Assembly (NCBI GenBank): GCA_039178165.1
Contig: JBCDFL010000088.1
Location: 1 to 13,077, forward strand
DNA length: 13,077 nt
Direction: 5' to 3'
Source of the DNA: JBCBCP01 sp039178165
GTDB taxonomy: Bacteria > Pseudomonadota > Alphaproteobacteria > Rhodobacterales > Rhodobacteraceae
Program-made: the position numbers and the translations under genes
In this document: in pieces, positions 1 through 7,413 of the stretch
Layout of the letters: each line of letters starts with the position of its first letter
Numbering within the stretch: the stretch's first letter is position 1
The notes under the pieces: model-generated
What the model saw: only the letters and a program-made list of their open reading frames with translations
What the model was told of the DNA's origin: nothing
Databases searched by the model: none

Positions 1-1425
1 GGCGGCGACGCAGGACCACAGCATGTTGTAATCAGACGTCGCCGAGGTCAGCGCCATCAACGCGCCGATCCCCTGCCCCGTCGCCAACCATTCCGCCGTC
101 GTGACCGCCAGCAAAGCCGTCGGGACGGCCATGCGGGCCGAGGCGAAGAAGGCCGGCAACATCGCGGGCAGGCGCGCACGGGTCAGCAGCTGCCAGCGTG
201 ACGCACCGTAGCTGGCAAAGACGTCCCCCACCTGCCCCGGCACCTGCCGCAGCCCCTGCAGGCACGCCACCAGGGTTGGGAAAAAGATCATGACCGCGAC
301 GATGATCACCGTGCCTGCAAATCCCCGTCCAAAGGCCAGCACCAAAAGCGGCGCGGTCGTGATGATCGGCACCGCGCGCAGCGCCACGGCAAACGGGAGC
401 ACCCCACGCTCGACCGCCGGGGCGACGACCAGCGCAGCCGCCAGGGCCGCACCAAGGGCCAGGCCGGCGAGGTAGCCTGGCAGGGTAAACGCCATCGTCT
501 CACCGAGCGCCCCCAGCAAGGTCGTGCGCGGGCCAGGCTGACTGAGAAAGGCGATCACGTCACCGGGGCGTTTGGCGAAGAACGGGCTGAGGTCGAAAGC
601 CTCCATAGCCCAGTGCCACAGCGCACCGATGAGCACCACAGCACCCAGCGGCATCAACAGCCGGTCCAGCGCGCCGCGCTGCCGCCCCGCGCCGGGTGCA
701 AACAGCAGCAAAGGCGGCGCGCCGCCGGCCAAACGCCGCCCGAGCGCGCCGATCCCGCCATAGGCCGTCATCGCGATCCCCGCGGACAGCACGGCCAACG
801 CCCAGGTCGCGTCGATCTGAAGCCCGCGCATGGCGCGCAGGGTCAGCACACCCAGGCCGCGTTCCGCGCCCGTAAACTCCCCGATCATCGCGCCAAGAAA
901 CGCCGCCGGCGCCGCGATCTGCAACCCGACGAAGAGGTAGGGCACCGAGGCGCGCGCGCGCACCCGGATCAGCGTCGTCCAGGCGCCTTTGCCATAGATA
1001 CGCATCAGGTCGAGCCAGCTTTGCGCCACCGCCCGCAGCCCGACCAGCGCAGCCAGCAGCGTGGTGTAATACACCGCCAACGCGCCCAGCGTGATCTGGG
1101 GCCCCACGCCGGGCCCGTAGAGCACGCGCAGGATCGGCCCCGTCGCAATCAGCGGCAGGGAGAAAACGACCAACGCGAGGAGCGCAATGACCCGCTCCGC
1201 CCGCGGCACCAGCAAGGCCAGCGCGGCGAGCACCAGCGCCGCCAGATTGCCGAAGACAAAGCCAAGCGCGGCATTGCGCGACGTCTCGGCCGCGGCGCGG
1301 CTTAGAAGGCCCGCATGGGTCCAAAGGTAGATCGCGATGCCCGAAGGGGACGCGATCAGCGCCGTGCCGGGGATCAGGGCCACCAGCCCCTCCCAGAGTG
1401 CGAGGCCAAGGGCCAGCCGGATCAC
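1..1425 (-). CDS. ABC transporter permease with two fused SsuC/TauC-type halves (3' end outside window)
   Basis: This is the inner-membrane channel subunit of a NitT/TauT-type ABC importer, acting with the ATPase and binding protein encoded just upstream. A GTG start overlaps the ATPase stop as GTGA and has GGAGG 7 bases before it. The frame stays open for 475 codons to the window edge, so the C-terminus is missing, probably only the last one or two helices. Two homologous halves are visible. The first has its cytoplasmic coupling (EAA-like) loop near residues 138-165 and a GEFTGAERGLG segment at 182-192. The second has its loop near 402-427 and TAEWLATGQGIG at 443-454. Family members are usually about 250-residue single-domain proteins that dimerise, so this is a natural tandem fusion. 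The substrate cannot be read from the permease. Confidence 0.9.
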   Translation of the reverse strand, partial: MIRLALGLALWEGLVALIPGTALIASPSGIAIYLWTHAGLLSRAAAETSRNAALGFVFGNLAALVLAALALLVPRAERVIALLALVVFSLPLIATGPILRVLYGPGVGPQITLGALAVYYTTLLAALVGLRAVAQSWLDLMRIYGKGAWTTLIRVRARASVPYLFVGLQIAAPAAFLGAMIGEFTGAERGLGVLTLRAMRGLQIDATWALAVLSAGIAMTAYGGIGALGRRLAGGAPPLLLFAPGAGRQRGALDRLLMPLGAVVLIGALWHWAMEAFDLSPFFAKRPGDVIAFLSQPGPRTTLLGALGETMAFTLPGYLAGLALGAALAAALVVAPAVERGVLPFAVALRAVPIITTAPLLVLAFGRGFAGTVIIVAVMIFFPTLVACLQGLRQVPGQVGDVFASYGASRWQLLTRARLPAMLPAFFASARMAVPTALLAVTTAEWLATGQGIGALMALTSATSDYNMLWSCVAA

Positions 1426-2147
1426 GCCGCCGCCTCCAAGGCCTGCAAAACCTCCCTAGCCAGGGCGCGCGCGGCGTCCTCCGACAGGCGCTCCGGCACA
1501 TCCATGTCGGCTACAACCCGCGCCGGGCGGGGCGACAGAATCAGGATGCGATCGGACAGGCGCACCGCCTCGTCCACCGAATGCGTCACGAGCACCGCCG
1601 TCGTCCCCCTGCCCCGCCATAGCGGCGGCAGCTCTGCGCCGAGCCGCGCGCGCGTGATCGCGTCGACTGCCCCAAACGGCTCGTCCAGGAGCAGAACGTC
1701 CGGCTCCGACACCAGCGCCCGTGCAATCGCCGCGCGCTGCCGCATCCCGCCGGACAGGTCTGCAGGTATGTGCCCGCCAAACCCGCCGAGGCCCACCCGA
1801 TCGATCAGCTGGTCGACTTGGGCCGCGCCCTTCCCAGCCAATTCCGCCCCCAGCGCGACGTTCTGCCGAACGGTGCGCCACGGCAGCAAAGAGGGATCTT
1901 GAAACGCCATGCCGAGGCCACCGCGCCGCGCCAGCTGCGCCGGTGTCTGGCCGCCTATGCCGATGGTCCCAGCACTCGGCACCTCGAGGCTGGCAATCAT
2001 GCGCAGAAGGGTCGATTTCCCGCAGCCCGACGGGCCGACCAGAGACGTGGTGCGCCCCGCCTGCAGCGTCAGCGTCGTGGCGGCCACGACGTCCATGTCG
2101 CCGAAGCGCTTTGAGACGCCACTCAGCGCGATGTCTAGCCCGGACAT
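1422..2147 (-). CDS. ABC transporter ATP-binding protein, NitT/TauT type
   Basis: This 241-residue cytoplasmic ATPase energises the importer formed with the adjacent fused permease and binding protein. All nucleotide-binding elements are intact: Walker A GPSGCGKST at 38-46, Q-loop glutamine in FQDPSLLPW near 83, ABC signature LSGGMRQR at 131-138, Walker B VLLLDEP at 151-157 with the D-loop GAVD after it, and the switch histidine in VTHS at 189. The order and wording of these motifs match the SsuB/TauB/NrtD group. ATG lies 6 bases after the binding-protein stop. An AAGG about 4 bases upstream and a stronger GAGGAGG further up, inside the previous gene, could both serve ribosome loading. The stop overlaps the permease GTG by 4 bases, implying translational coupling. 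Confidence 0.96.
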   Translation of the reverse strand: MSGLDIALSGVSKRFGDMDVVAATTLTLQAGRTTSLVGPSGCGKSTLLRMIASLEVPSAGTIGIGGQTPAQLARRGGLGMAFQDPSLLPWRTVRQNVALGAELAGKGAAQVDQLIDRVGLGGFGGHIPADLSGGMRQRAAIARALVSEPDVLLLDEPFGAVDAITRARLGAELPPLWRGRGTTAVLVTHSVDEAVRLSDRILILSPRPARVVADMDVPERLSEDAARALAREVLQALEAAA

Positions 2148-2153
2148 GACGCC

Positions 2154-3143
2154 TTACCCGTGCACCTCCTCGAGGATCGAGCGGTCCCACAGATCGGCGC
2201 TCACGTCCTGCCCCAGCAGGGCCAACGTCTCGACGTTGGCGGCCACCGTCTCCTCCGTCCACCAACCGAAGCCGTTCGCCTCGGTCAAATCGGTGAACAT
2301 CAGCGGCACCTGACGCGCCGCTTGCAATTCCTGCGTGGGCAGGTCGAGCCCCGCATCCGGGAACGCGTCGACCGTGAGCGCGGCGGCGGCATCCGTATCG
2401 GCCACATAATCCTGCCAGCCGCGCACCTCCCCGCGCAGGAGCCCGACCAGTTCGGCCCGCCGGGTCGCGATGCTCTCTTCGGTCGCGATGTAGGTCTGCG
2501 AATGCAGCGCATAGCCGTGATCGGCCATCAGCATCGTCGTGTTCTCGACCCCTTGCACCGTCATCGCCACGGGCAGATCCGTCTCCCAACTGAGCAGGCA
2601 GTCCACCTGGCCGCTTACGAGCGGGGCGGGATCGTATTGCGTCGGCACGATCTCGATCTGGCCTATGTCGATCCCGTTCAGGGTGCACAGCGCCTGCAGC
2701 ACGGGCGTGTTCGCCACGGCCATCCCGATGCGCTTGCCGATCAGGTCCGCGGGTGCGTTCACTGGATTGGCCGCCAGCGAAGTGATCGCGAAGGGGTTCT
2801 TCTGCATCGCGACCGCGATGATCTTGAACGGCGCCCCCTGCGCGACGGCCGCAGCCGTGTAATCGGCAGCTGAGATGCCGACCAAGGCCGCGCCGGATAC
2901 CACGGGCGGCTCCACCGGGGCGTTGGGCCCGCCTTGCGCGAGGGAGACCTCCAGCCCCTCTTCGGCCCAATAGCCCCGCTCCCGCGCGATATAGCTGCCG
3001 CCGAACTGCACCGAATGCAGCCAGGACAATTGGAAGTTCACTGCCGTCTGCGCACGGGCACGCACCGGCAGCCCGGTGGCGGCAAATCCCGCGGCGGCGG
3101 TCTGAAGAAAGAAACGGCGGTTCAAATGGCGTGGAAGGGTCAT
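2154..3143 (-). CDS. ABC transporter periplasmic substrate-binding protein, NMT1/THI5-like, Tat-exported
   Basis: This 329-residue solute receptor is predicted to deliver a small molecule to the ABC permease encoded downstream. The N-terminus carries a twin-arginine signal (NRRFFLQTA, Arg9-Arg10), a short hydrophobic stretch and a likely cleavage after ARA near residue 31. The mature start, with QLSWLHSVQFGGSYIARERG then a YWAEEGLEV stretch, is the classic opening of NMT1/THI5-like binding proteins. The start ATG overlaps the flippase stop as ATGA, with AGAGAGG about 6 bases upstream; longer versions of the frame would run inside the flippase gene in another frame and are rejected. Relatives bind pyrimidine thiamine precursors, riboflavin, sulfonates or other compounds. 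I do not see enough to choose a ligand, and the neighbouring lipid genes do not point to thiamine. Confidence 0.93.
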   Translation of the reverse strand: MTLPRHLNRRFFLQTAAAGFAATGLPVRARAQTAVNFQLSWLHSVQFGGSYIARERGYWAEEGLEVSLAQGGPNAPVEPPVVSGAALVGISAADYTAAAVAQGAPFKIIAVAMQKNPFAITSLAANPVNAPADLIGKRIGMAVANTPVLQALCTLNGIDIGQIEIVPTQYDPAPLVSGQVDCLLSWETDLPVAMTVQGVENTTMLMADHGYALHSQTYIATEESIATRRAELVGLLRGEVRGWQDYVADTDAAAALTVDAFPDAGLDLPTQELQAARQVPLMFTDLTEANGFGWWTEETVAANVETLALLGQDVSADLWDRSILEEVHG

Positions 3144-4036
3144 GTCGGGCCTCTCTGAGTCTCGGTTACGGAAAATCCGCTGCGCAGCGGGATCAGGACG
3201 GCAGGCAGCGCGGACACCAAAACGGCCGTGCCATAGGCGACACCGGCGGCGATCCCGGCTTCGGGCGCGGCGCCGATCAGCGGGAACAGCCCCGCCGCGG
3301 CCCCCTCGCGCCAGCCCCAGCCGCCAACGGACAGGGGCACAAGCATCGCGATCAGGACCAGCGGGATCAGCGTCGCCCATCCTTCGGGCGGGATCACCGT
3401 GCCGGTCGCGCGGGCGGCGGCATAAAAGCCAAGGATCAGACAGGCACATGTCAGCACCGCATGCGCCGCCAGCTCGGGCCGCCGCTGAAGCGCCAGGACC
3501 AGGGCCGCGAAGCGCGGCACGGCCCCGCGGCCCGGCGCCGCCAGGACGACCGCCGCGGCACAGACCAAGGCCGCGGCCGGCACGGCCCAGGCCCAAGGTC
3601 CCCAGCCGATCCCACCGGGCAGCACAAACGCGGCGGCAAGCCCAACGGCCAGTGTGCCGAACACCGCCACTTGGCCCAATAACCGCTCCACTGCAACCGA
3701 CAGCGCCGCGGTCCGAAAATCCGCGCCGTGGCGCGCCCGGACCGCGCGGGCCAGATCGCCGGTGATGCCACCCGGCACCGTCTGATTGGTGAACACGCTC
3801 ACGTAATATTCCCGCACCGCTGTCCCGAAGCCTAGCTCAAGCCCGACATGCCGCGCCACCAGCTGCCAGCGCCGTGCCATCGAAAGCGTTGCCGCACTCA
3901 CAGCCAAGACACTCGCGCCTATCCAACCGGACGACACCGTCCGCAGCCGATCCCACAGCGCGGCCCCGTCCGCGAGAATGAGGATCACGGCCAGCAGCGC
4001 CGCCGAGGCCAGAACGTTGATCAGGATGCGCCTCAT
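3140..4036 (-). CDS. YbhN/MprF-like flippase-domain integral membrane protein (LPG synthase TM family)
   Basis: This 298-residue multi-pass inner-membrane protein belongs to the lysylphosphatidylglycerol-synthase transmembrane family (UPF0104/YbhN). Members lacking the aminoacyl-transferase domain are thought to move lipids or lipid-linked groups across the membrane. Family hallmarks are NQTVPGGITGDLARAVR at 84-100, VERLLG at 116-121 and PLSVGGWGWRE at 234-244, between about seven to eight hydrophobic segments starting at residue 5. There is no cytosolic synthase domain, so lysyl-PG synthesis itself is not supported. ATG overlaps the stop of the sulfatase-like gene (ATGA), and its own stop overlaps the binding-protein start (ATGA). 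Its place between a lipid-headgroup enzyme and an importer suggests flipping of a lipid made or used by this operon, which is inference. Confidence 0.9.
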   Translation of the reverse strand: MRRILINVLASAALLAVILILADGAALWDRLRTVSSGWIGASVLAVSAATLSMARRWQLVARHVGLELGFGTAVREYYVSVFTNQTVPGGITGDLARAVRARHGADFRTAALSVAVERLLGQVAVFGTLAVGLAAAFVLPGGIGWGPWAWAVPAAALVCAAAVVLAAPGRGAVPRFAALVLALQRRPELAAHAVLTCACLILGFYAAARATGTVIPPEGWATLIPLVLIAMLVPLSVGGWGWREGAAAGLFPLIGAAPEAGIAAGVAYGTAVLVSALPAVLIPLRSGFSVTETQRGPT

Positions 4037-5643
4037 TGCCCCAAGCTTAACGCATTGATCGGGACTGTGAATGCCTCAATAAAGTCGCCCTTGAACGCAT
4101 CCATGCGGCGCGCCGGCACATCCGCGCTGGGGACCAGGCCCGGCGTCCAGCCCCACCCCTCGATCCGCGCCAGCGCCTCCGCCGGGCCGATGATGTGCGC
4201 GGCCACGTCCCGGCTGTCTGATCCTGCCACGAAGGGCGCGGATTGGTGATCGCCCAGGACGATGACCAGGGGCGCATCCTCCAGCCGAGCGACATGGGAA
4301 AAGACCACCTCCAACGCGTAATCCACAGACCGCCGATAGGCCTCGCGCACGTCGGCGCGGTCGTCCCACAGATCTTTCGGCGTCGGCCCGCGCACGGCCA
4401 TCGGGTTGAACACCGTGCCATCGCCAACGTCTTTCCACGGCACCACGTCCGCAATCGGCGTCCAGGGCGCGTGGGACGAGATCAGCGCGATCTGGACGAA
4501 ATCGGGCCTCGGATCGGGCGGCAGCCGGGCGGCGTAGGCCGACAGGGTGAATTGGTCCGGCATCGTGACCCAGCGAAACCGGTCGCCCCGATATCCCATC
4601 GCGTCCGCGTTCAGCACGATGTCAAAGCCCATCGCGTCCGCTTCGGGCCAAGGCTGCGTGATCGCCGGCATGACCGCCGCGGTCCGGTAGCCCGCCTCCC
4701 GCGCGATATGGAACAGCCAAGAGGGCCCCGCCGCGATCAGTGCCGCATAGCGCGCCTGATCCGTCGTCCAAAGCCCGGTGGCGAGCGTCGCGTGCGACAA
4801 CCAGCTTTGGCCGCCCGCCGTGGGCGCGGTCAGCCAGCCGCTGCGCATCTGCATCCCGCGCGCATCCAGGGCGGCCTGCGCCTGGCACAGCGTTTCGGTA
4901 TGCGTCTCGGAATAGAGCGGATTGTCGAAACTCGCCCGGCCGTAGCTTTCGACCCAAATGAGCAGAACGTCCCGCCCGTCCAGGCCATCCAGCAGTCCCG
5001 TGCGTCCCGCAAACGGGTCTGCCGCCGCAGCCTGGCGGAAGGCGATCAAGTCCGGTGCCACGTCCAACGCCTGCGTGGACCGGCGCACGATGACGCGGCT
5101 TGTGTACGCCGTGCCGGGCGGGCTGGCGGTCAGCTTCCACGCGCCAAGGTGATGGCCCGCATCCGCCGCCGCCCATCCCGCGCCCAGCAGGGCCAGCACG
5201 CCGGCAATATGTCGAATCGGGCCTGTCAGCCCCAGCGCCGCCCACCTGCGTGCGGCCCACAAAAAGGCCCAGAACACTGCCACCGGGGCGACGATCAGCA
5301 AGGCGAGCGCCGCGGCCGCCGGCACCGGGCCGAGCGTGTCAGACATGAGCGAGAAAGCCGGTTGGATCAGATACAAATCCAGCACCGGGTTGGCCGGCCG
5401 GTTATAAGCCTCGAACGTGGCGTAATCCGCAAGCTTCAGCACGACACCGACGGTCAGCAGCAGGGCGACCAGATGCGGCACGCCGCGGCGCCACCCCAGA
5501 GCCGCGAGGCTCAGCAAGATCACCGGCAGCTCGAGCGGCCAGCGCTGCAGGGCGCCCCAATTCATGTTTCCCGGAAAATTCGGCAGGATCAGCGCCGCAA
5601 AGATCAAGGCCGCCGAGAGGACGAGGGCCGCGGCCCGCTTCAC
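4033..5643 (-). CDS. Membrane-anchored sulfatase-fold transferase, LtaS/EptA-like (alkaline phosphatase superfamily)
   Basis: This 536-residue protein has four or so N-terminal membrane helices (about 4-22, 39-70, 107-131, 142-160) and a large domain, expected in the periplasm, of the sulfatase/alkaline-phosphatase fold. Probable metal and catalytic residues by pattern with LtaS and EptA are Glu232 in WVESYG, a nucleophile threonine around 272-275 in LTAPTAGG, His391 in SSHAPW and Asp465-His466 in LGDHQS. Such enzymes move phosphoglycerol or phosphoethanolamine from a phospholipid onto a lipid or glycan. The chosen GTG start gives GTGA overlap with the upstream stop; the frame continues upstream only by running through that gene in another frame. 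No Shine-Dalgarno is evident, so it probably depends on coupling. The actual group transferred is unknown; plain sulfatase activity seems less likely because the usual C/S-x-P-x-R motif is absent. Confidence 0.88.
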   Translation of the reverse strand: MKRAAALVLSAALIFAALILPNFPGNMNWGALQRWPLELPVILLSLAALGWRRGVPHLVALLLTVGVVLKLADYATFEAYNRPANPVLDLYLIQPAFSLMSDTLGPVPAAAALALLIVAPVAVFWAFLWAARRWAALGLTGPIRHIAGVLALLGAGWAAADAGHHLGAWKLTASPPGTAYTSRVIVRRSTQALDVAPDLIAFRQAAAADPFAGRTGLLDGLDGRDVLLIWVESYGRASFDNPLYSETHTETLCQAQAALDARGMQMRSGWLTAPTAGGQSWLSHATLATGLWTTDQARYAALIAAGPSWLFHIAREAGYRTAAVMPAITQPWPEADAMGFDIVLNADAMGYRGDRFRWVTMPDQFTLSAYAARLPPDPRPDFVQIALISSHAPWTPIADVVPWKDVGDGTVFNPMAVRGPTPKDLWDDRADVREAYRRSVDYALEVVFSHVARLEDAPLVIVLGDHQSAPFVAGSDSRDVAAHIIGPAEALARIEGWGWTPGLVPSADVPARRMDAFKGDFIEAFTVPINALSLGQ

Positions 5644-6377
5644 CGGCGCCGCGCCAGCCACAGCACATCGATTGCAAAGGAATAGATCAACGCCGCCGCC
5701 GCGCCCACGGATATCGCCGGCGCCAGAGCGTCCGGCATCACCGGCACCAGCAAGGCCAGGAGCGCGGCGATCTGCACGACACAGATCGCCTTGCGCCGAA
5801 ACGAGCCGGGCAAATCGCGCCGCAGCCACGGCAGCGCGATGGCCGCCAGCACGAAGGCATAGCGCGTGAAACCGAGCACGACGATCTCTGCCCCGACCTG
5901 CCCGCCTTGCAGCACGAGAAGCGCGAGTGTTGCGGCCAGCGCGGCATCGACCTCCATGTCGAACCGCGCCCCGAAGCGCGAGGTCAGGCCCTGCCGCCGC
6001 GCCAACCACCCGTCGACACCGTCGAGCGCGAACGCGACAGACGCGACGGCCAGGATCAGCCAAGCGCTCACCTCCGCCAGCAGCGTTCCGGCCAAAAACG
6101 CGACCAATCCGGCCCGTGCGAGCGTCACGTGGTTGCAGGCGCCGAACGTGCCATAGGGATAGCTGCGCGGCAACGCGGCCCCGACGATGCAGCAAGCGAC
6201 CGCGAAGATAAGAAGCGGAACGGGTGGGGCCTGCATCACCAGCCAGCTCGACAGGGCAAGCAATGCGGCGATGACGCTCGCACTCACAGCGAACCCCGCA
6301 AGGGGCCCACGCGGCAACCGCAGGCTCGGAACGCCTGTGAACACGGGTGGCAAAATGCGTGTCTGCTGCGGTTTCAT
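5640..6377 (-). CDS. CDP-alcohol phosphatidyltransferase family protein
   Basis: First gene of the minus-strand operon. The 245-residue integral membrane enzyme should join a CDP-activated lipid or alcohol to an alcohol acceptor, releasing CMP. The full family signature D-x2-DG-x2-AR-x8-G-x3-D-x3-D is present, with Asp119, Asp122, Gly123, Ala126, Arg127, Gly136, Asp140 and Asp144, all matching at the expected spacing. A preceding CNHVTLARAG (81-90) resembles the N-x2-T-x2-R entrance seen in PgsA/Pcs relatives. About six hydrophobic segments are visible. Acceptor specificity (glycerol phosphate, inositol, choline or other) cannot be read. The ATG is preceded immediately by CGGAG with no spacer, an odd arrangement for a normal ribosome-binding site; either the message is leaderless or translation starts at a GTG a few codons in. 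The stop overlaps the next gene as GTGA. Confidence 0.9.
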   Translation of the reverse strand: MKPQQTRILPPVFTGVPSLRLPRGPLAGFAVSASVIAALLALSSWLVMQAPPVPLLIFAVACCIVGAALPRSYPYGTFGACNHVTLARAGLVAFLAGTLLAEVSAWLILAVASVAFALDGVDGWLARRQGLTSRFGARFDMEVDAALAATLALLVLQGGQVGAEIVVLGFTRYAFVLAAIALPWLRRDLPGSFRRKAICVVQIAALLALLVPVMPDALAPAISVGAAAALIYSFAIDVLWLARRR

Positions 6378-6383
6378 CTCCGG

Positions 6384-6412
6384 TTAAATGTCACACCCGC
6401 GCCCAACGGCAA
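6384..6412 (-). promoter_or_regulatory. Candidate promoter of the six-gene operon
   Basis: On the minus strand TTGCCG (6407-6412) and ATTTAA (6384-6389) are separated by 17 bases, an acceptable housekeeping sigma-70-type arrangement. The -10 ends only 6 bases before the ATG, so transcription would begin at or next to the start codon. This is pattern matching in a GC-rich background and may be wrong. Confidence 0.35.
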
Positions 6413-6429
6413 GGCCACGCGCCGCCCCC

Positions 6430-6457
6430 TTGGGCTTGCACCGCTCTGCGCTAGGTT
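6430..6457 (+). promoter_or_regulatory. Candidate promoter of the YceI gene
   Basis: TTGGGC (6430-6435) and TAGGTT (6452-6457) are 16 bases apart, followed by a 33-base leader with GGAG at 6480-6483, 7 bases before the ATG. The element lies back-to-back with the promoter of the minus-strand operon. The match is weak but it is the best in this spacer. Confidence 0.35.
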
Positions 6458-6490
6458 TCAGACCACGGCCCACAGACCCGGAGACCCCCT

Positions 6491-7072
6491 ATGAAATGCA
6501 CCGCCACCGCGGCCCTTCTGGCCCTCGCGCCCTGCCTCGCCGCCGCCGACATGGTCCGCTATGAACTCGATGCTTCGCATACAGCCGTCTATTTCACCAT
6601 CGACCACATCGGCTACGCCAAGACGCTTGGCATCTTCGAAGAGCTGTCCGGCGCTTTCATGTTCGACCCGGACAGCCGCGCGCTCGGCGATGTGCGGGTG
6701 GAGATCGACGCGGCCTCGATCAACACCTTCAATCGCGCACGCGACCGGCACGTGCGAAACGCGGACTTTCTACACGTCTCGAGCCATCCCGAAATCACCT
6801 TCGTCGCCAATGGCGGCACCGCCCGCACCGCGCAGAGCGGCAGGGTGAGGGGCGAGCTCACGATCCTAGGCCAGACCCAGCCCGTCACGCTGGACGTCAC
6901 GCTGAACAAAGAGGCGCCCTACCCCTTCGGCCATGGCCGTGAGGTGTTGGGCCTCTCCATCACCGCCGAAATTGACCGCAGCGATTTCGGAATGACCTAC
7001 GGCGTGGCGAACGGGCTTGTCGGTGACACCGTGACGATCAACATCGAAACCGAAGCCATGCGGATGGACTAG
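6491..7072 (+). CDS. YceI-family periplasmic lipid-binding protein
   Basis: This 193-residue protein has an N-terminal signal peptide (residues 1 to about 19, ending LAAAD) followed by a complete YceI domain. The family pattern is visible as YELDASHTAVYFTIDHIGYAKTLGIFE at the start, a central D-x-R-x-R-D-RHVRNADFLHVSSHPEITF block, GELTILGQTQPVTLDV and a final EIDRSDFGMTYG. YceI proteins form a lipocalin-like barrel that binds polyisoprenoid or other amphiphilic lipids in the periplasm; the particular ligand is not deducible. A good GGAG sits 7 bases upstream of the ATG. The gene is monocistronic and is transcribed away from the lipid-modifying operon, with which it shares a 113-base spacer, so joint regulation is possible but unproven. 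Confidence 0.95.
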   Translation: MKCTATAALLALAPCLAAADMVRYELDASHTAVYFTIDHIGYAKTLGIFEELSGAFMFDPDSRALGDVRVEIDAASINTFNRARDRHVRNADFLHVSSHPEITFVANGGTARTAQSGRVRGELTILGQTQPVTLDVTLNKEAPYPFGHGREVLGLSITAEIDRSDFGMTYGVANGLVGDTVTINIETEAMRMD

Positions 7073-7205
7073 CGCTGCAAGACCGGTGCCATTCCCGCCA
7101 TGGTGCCATGCTGCTCATCCCAGCCGCGAAATCCCACCAGACAGAGCGCCGCGACGCTTGTCGCCTCGGATTATCGCACAAAGAGTCTACCACCGAACAA
7201 GAGAG

Positions 7206-7281
7206 TGGTGCCCCCACACGGACTCGAACCGCGGACCTACTGATTACAAATCAGTTGCTCTACCAGCTGAGCTATAGGGGC
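7206..7281 (-). tRNA. trnT: tRNA-Thr (anticodon UGU), CCA encoded
   Basis: Read on the minus strand, the 76-base gene folds into a full cloverleaf. The acceptor GCCCCTA pairs with TGGGGGC, the D-stem is GCTC/GAGC, the anticodon stem ACTGA/TCAGT encloses the loop TTTGTAA with anticodon TGT, and the T-arm is CGCGG-TTCGAGT-CCGTG. The discriminator is A and the terminal CCA (7206-7208) is encoded. It converges with the YceI gene. No strong terminator is visible downstream. Confidence 0.98.
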
Positions 7282-7290
7282 ACGCCTCGC

Positions 7291-7319
7291 CTCCTAATCC
7301 GGCGGCGGCGTCTTGCCAA
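7291..7319 (-). promoter_or_regulatory. Promoter of the tRNA-Thr gene
   Basis: On the minus strand TTGGCA (7314-7319; five of six bases of TTGACA) and TAGGAG (7291-7296) lie exactly 17 bases apart, placing initiation a few bases before the mature tRNA 5' end at 7281. Spacing and location both fit a stable-RNA promoter. Confidence 0.6.
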
Positions 7320-7413
7320 GGGGGTATCGCACGCCCCTGCCCCCGCGGCCGTTGGACAAGGCCCCGCCTTTGTGACAGACCCGGGCGCGAAACCGTCCTA
7401 GCCGAGCGCGCAC

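Noticed and set aside
2154..3143. Naming the binding protein ThiY (thiamine precursor uptake)
   Set aside because: The NMT1/THI5-like fold serves many ligands, no thiamine gene adjoins it and no THI-box-like leader can be expected inside a coupled operon; the neighbours are lipid genes.
3140..4036. Naming the flippase-domain protein MprF (lysyl-PG synthase)
   Set aside because: Only the transmembrane domain is present at 298 residues; the aminoacyl-transferase domain of MprF is absent.
4243..5685. A 480-codon plus-strand open frame opposite the sulfatase-like gene
   Set aside because: It is rich in Arg, Gln, Pro and His with no recognisable domain, as expected for the complement of a GC-rich gene; the minus-strand frame has clear membrane helices and catalytic motifs.
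7151..7164. Small hairpin GCGAC-GCTT-GTCGC between the YceI gene and the tRNA
   Set aside because: The stem is only 5 bp with no T-run; such structures are expected by chance in GC-rich DNA.
7206..7281. tRNA-Thr as the attachment site of an integrated element
   Set aside because: No integrase, no repeated copy of the tRNA 3' end and no change in composition is visible in the window.
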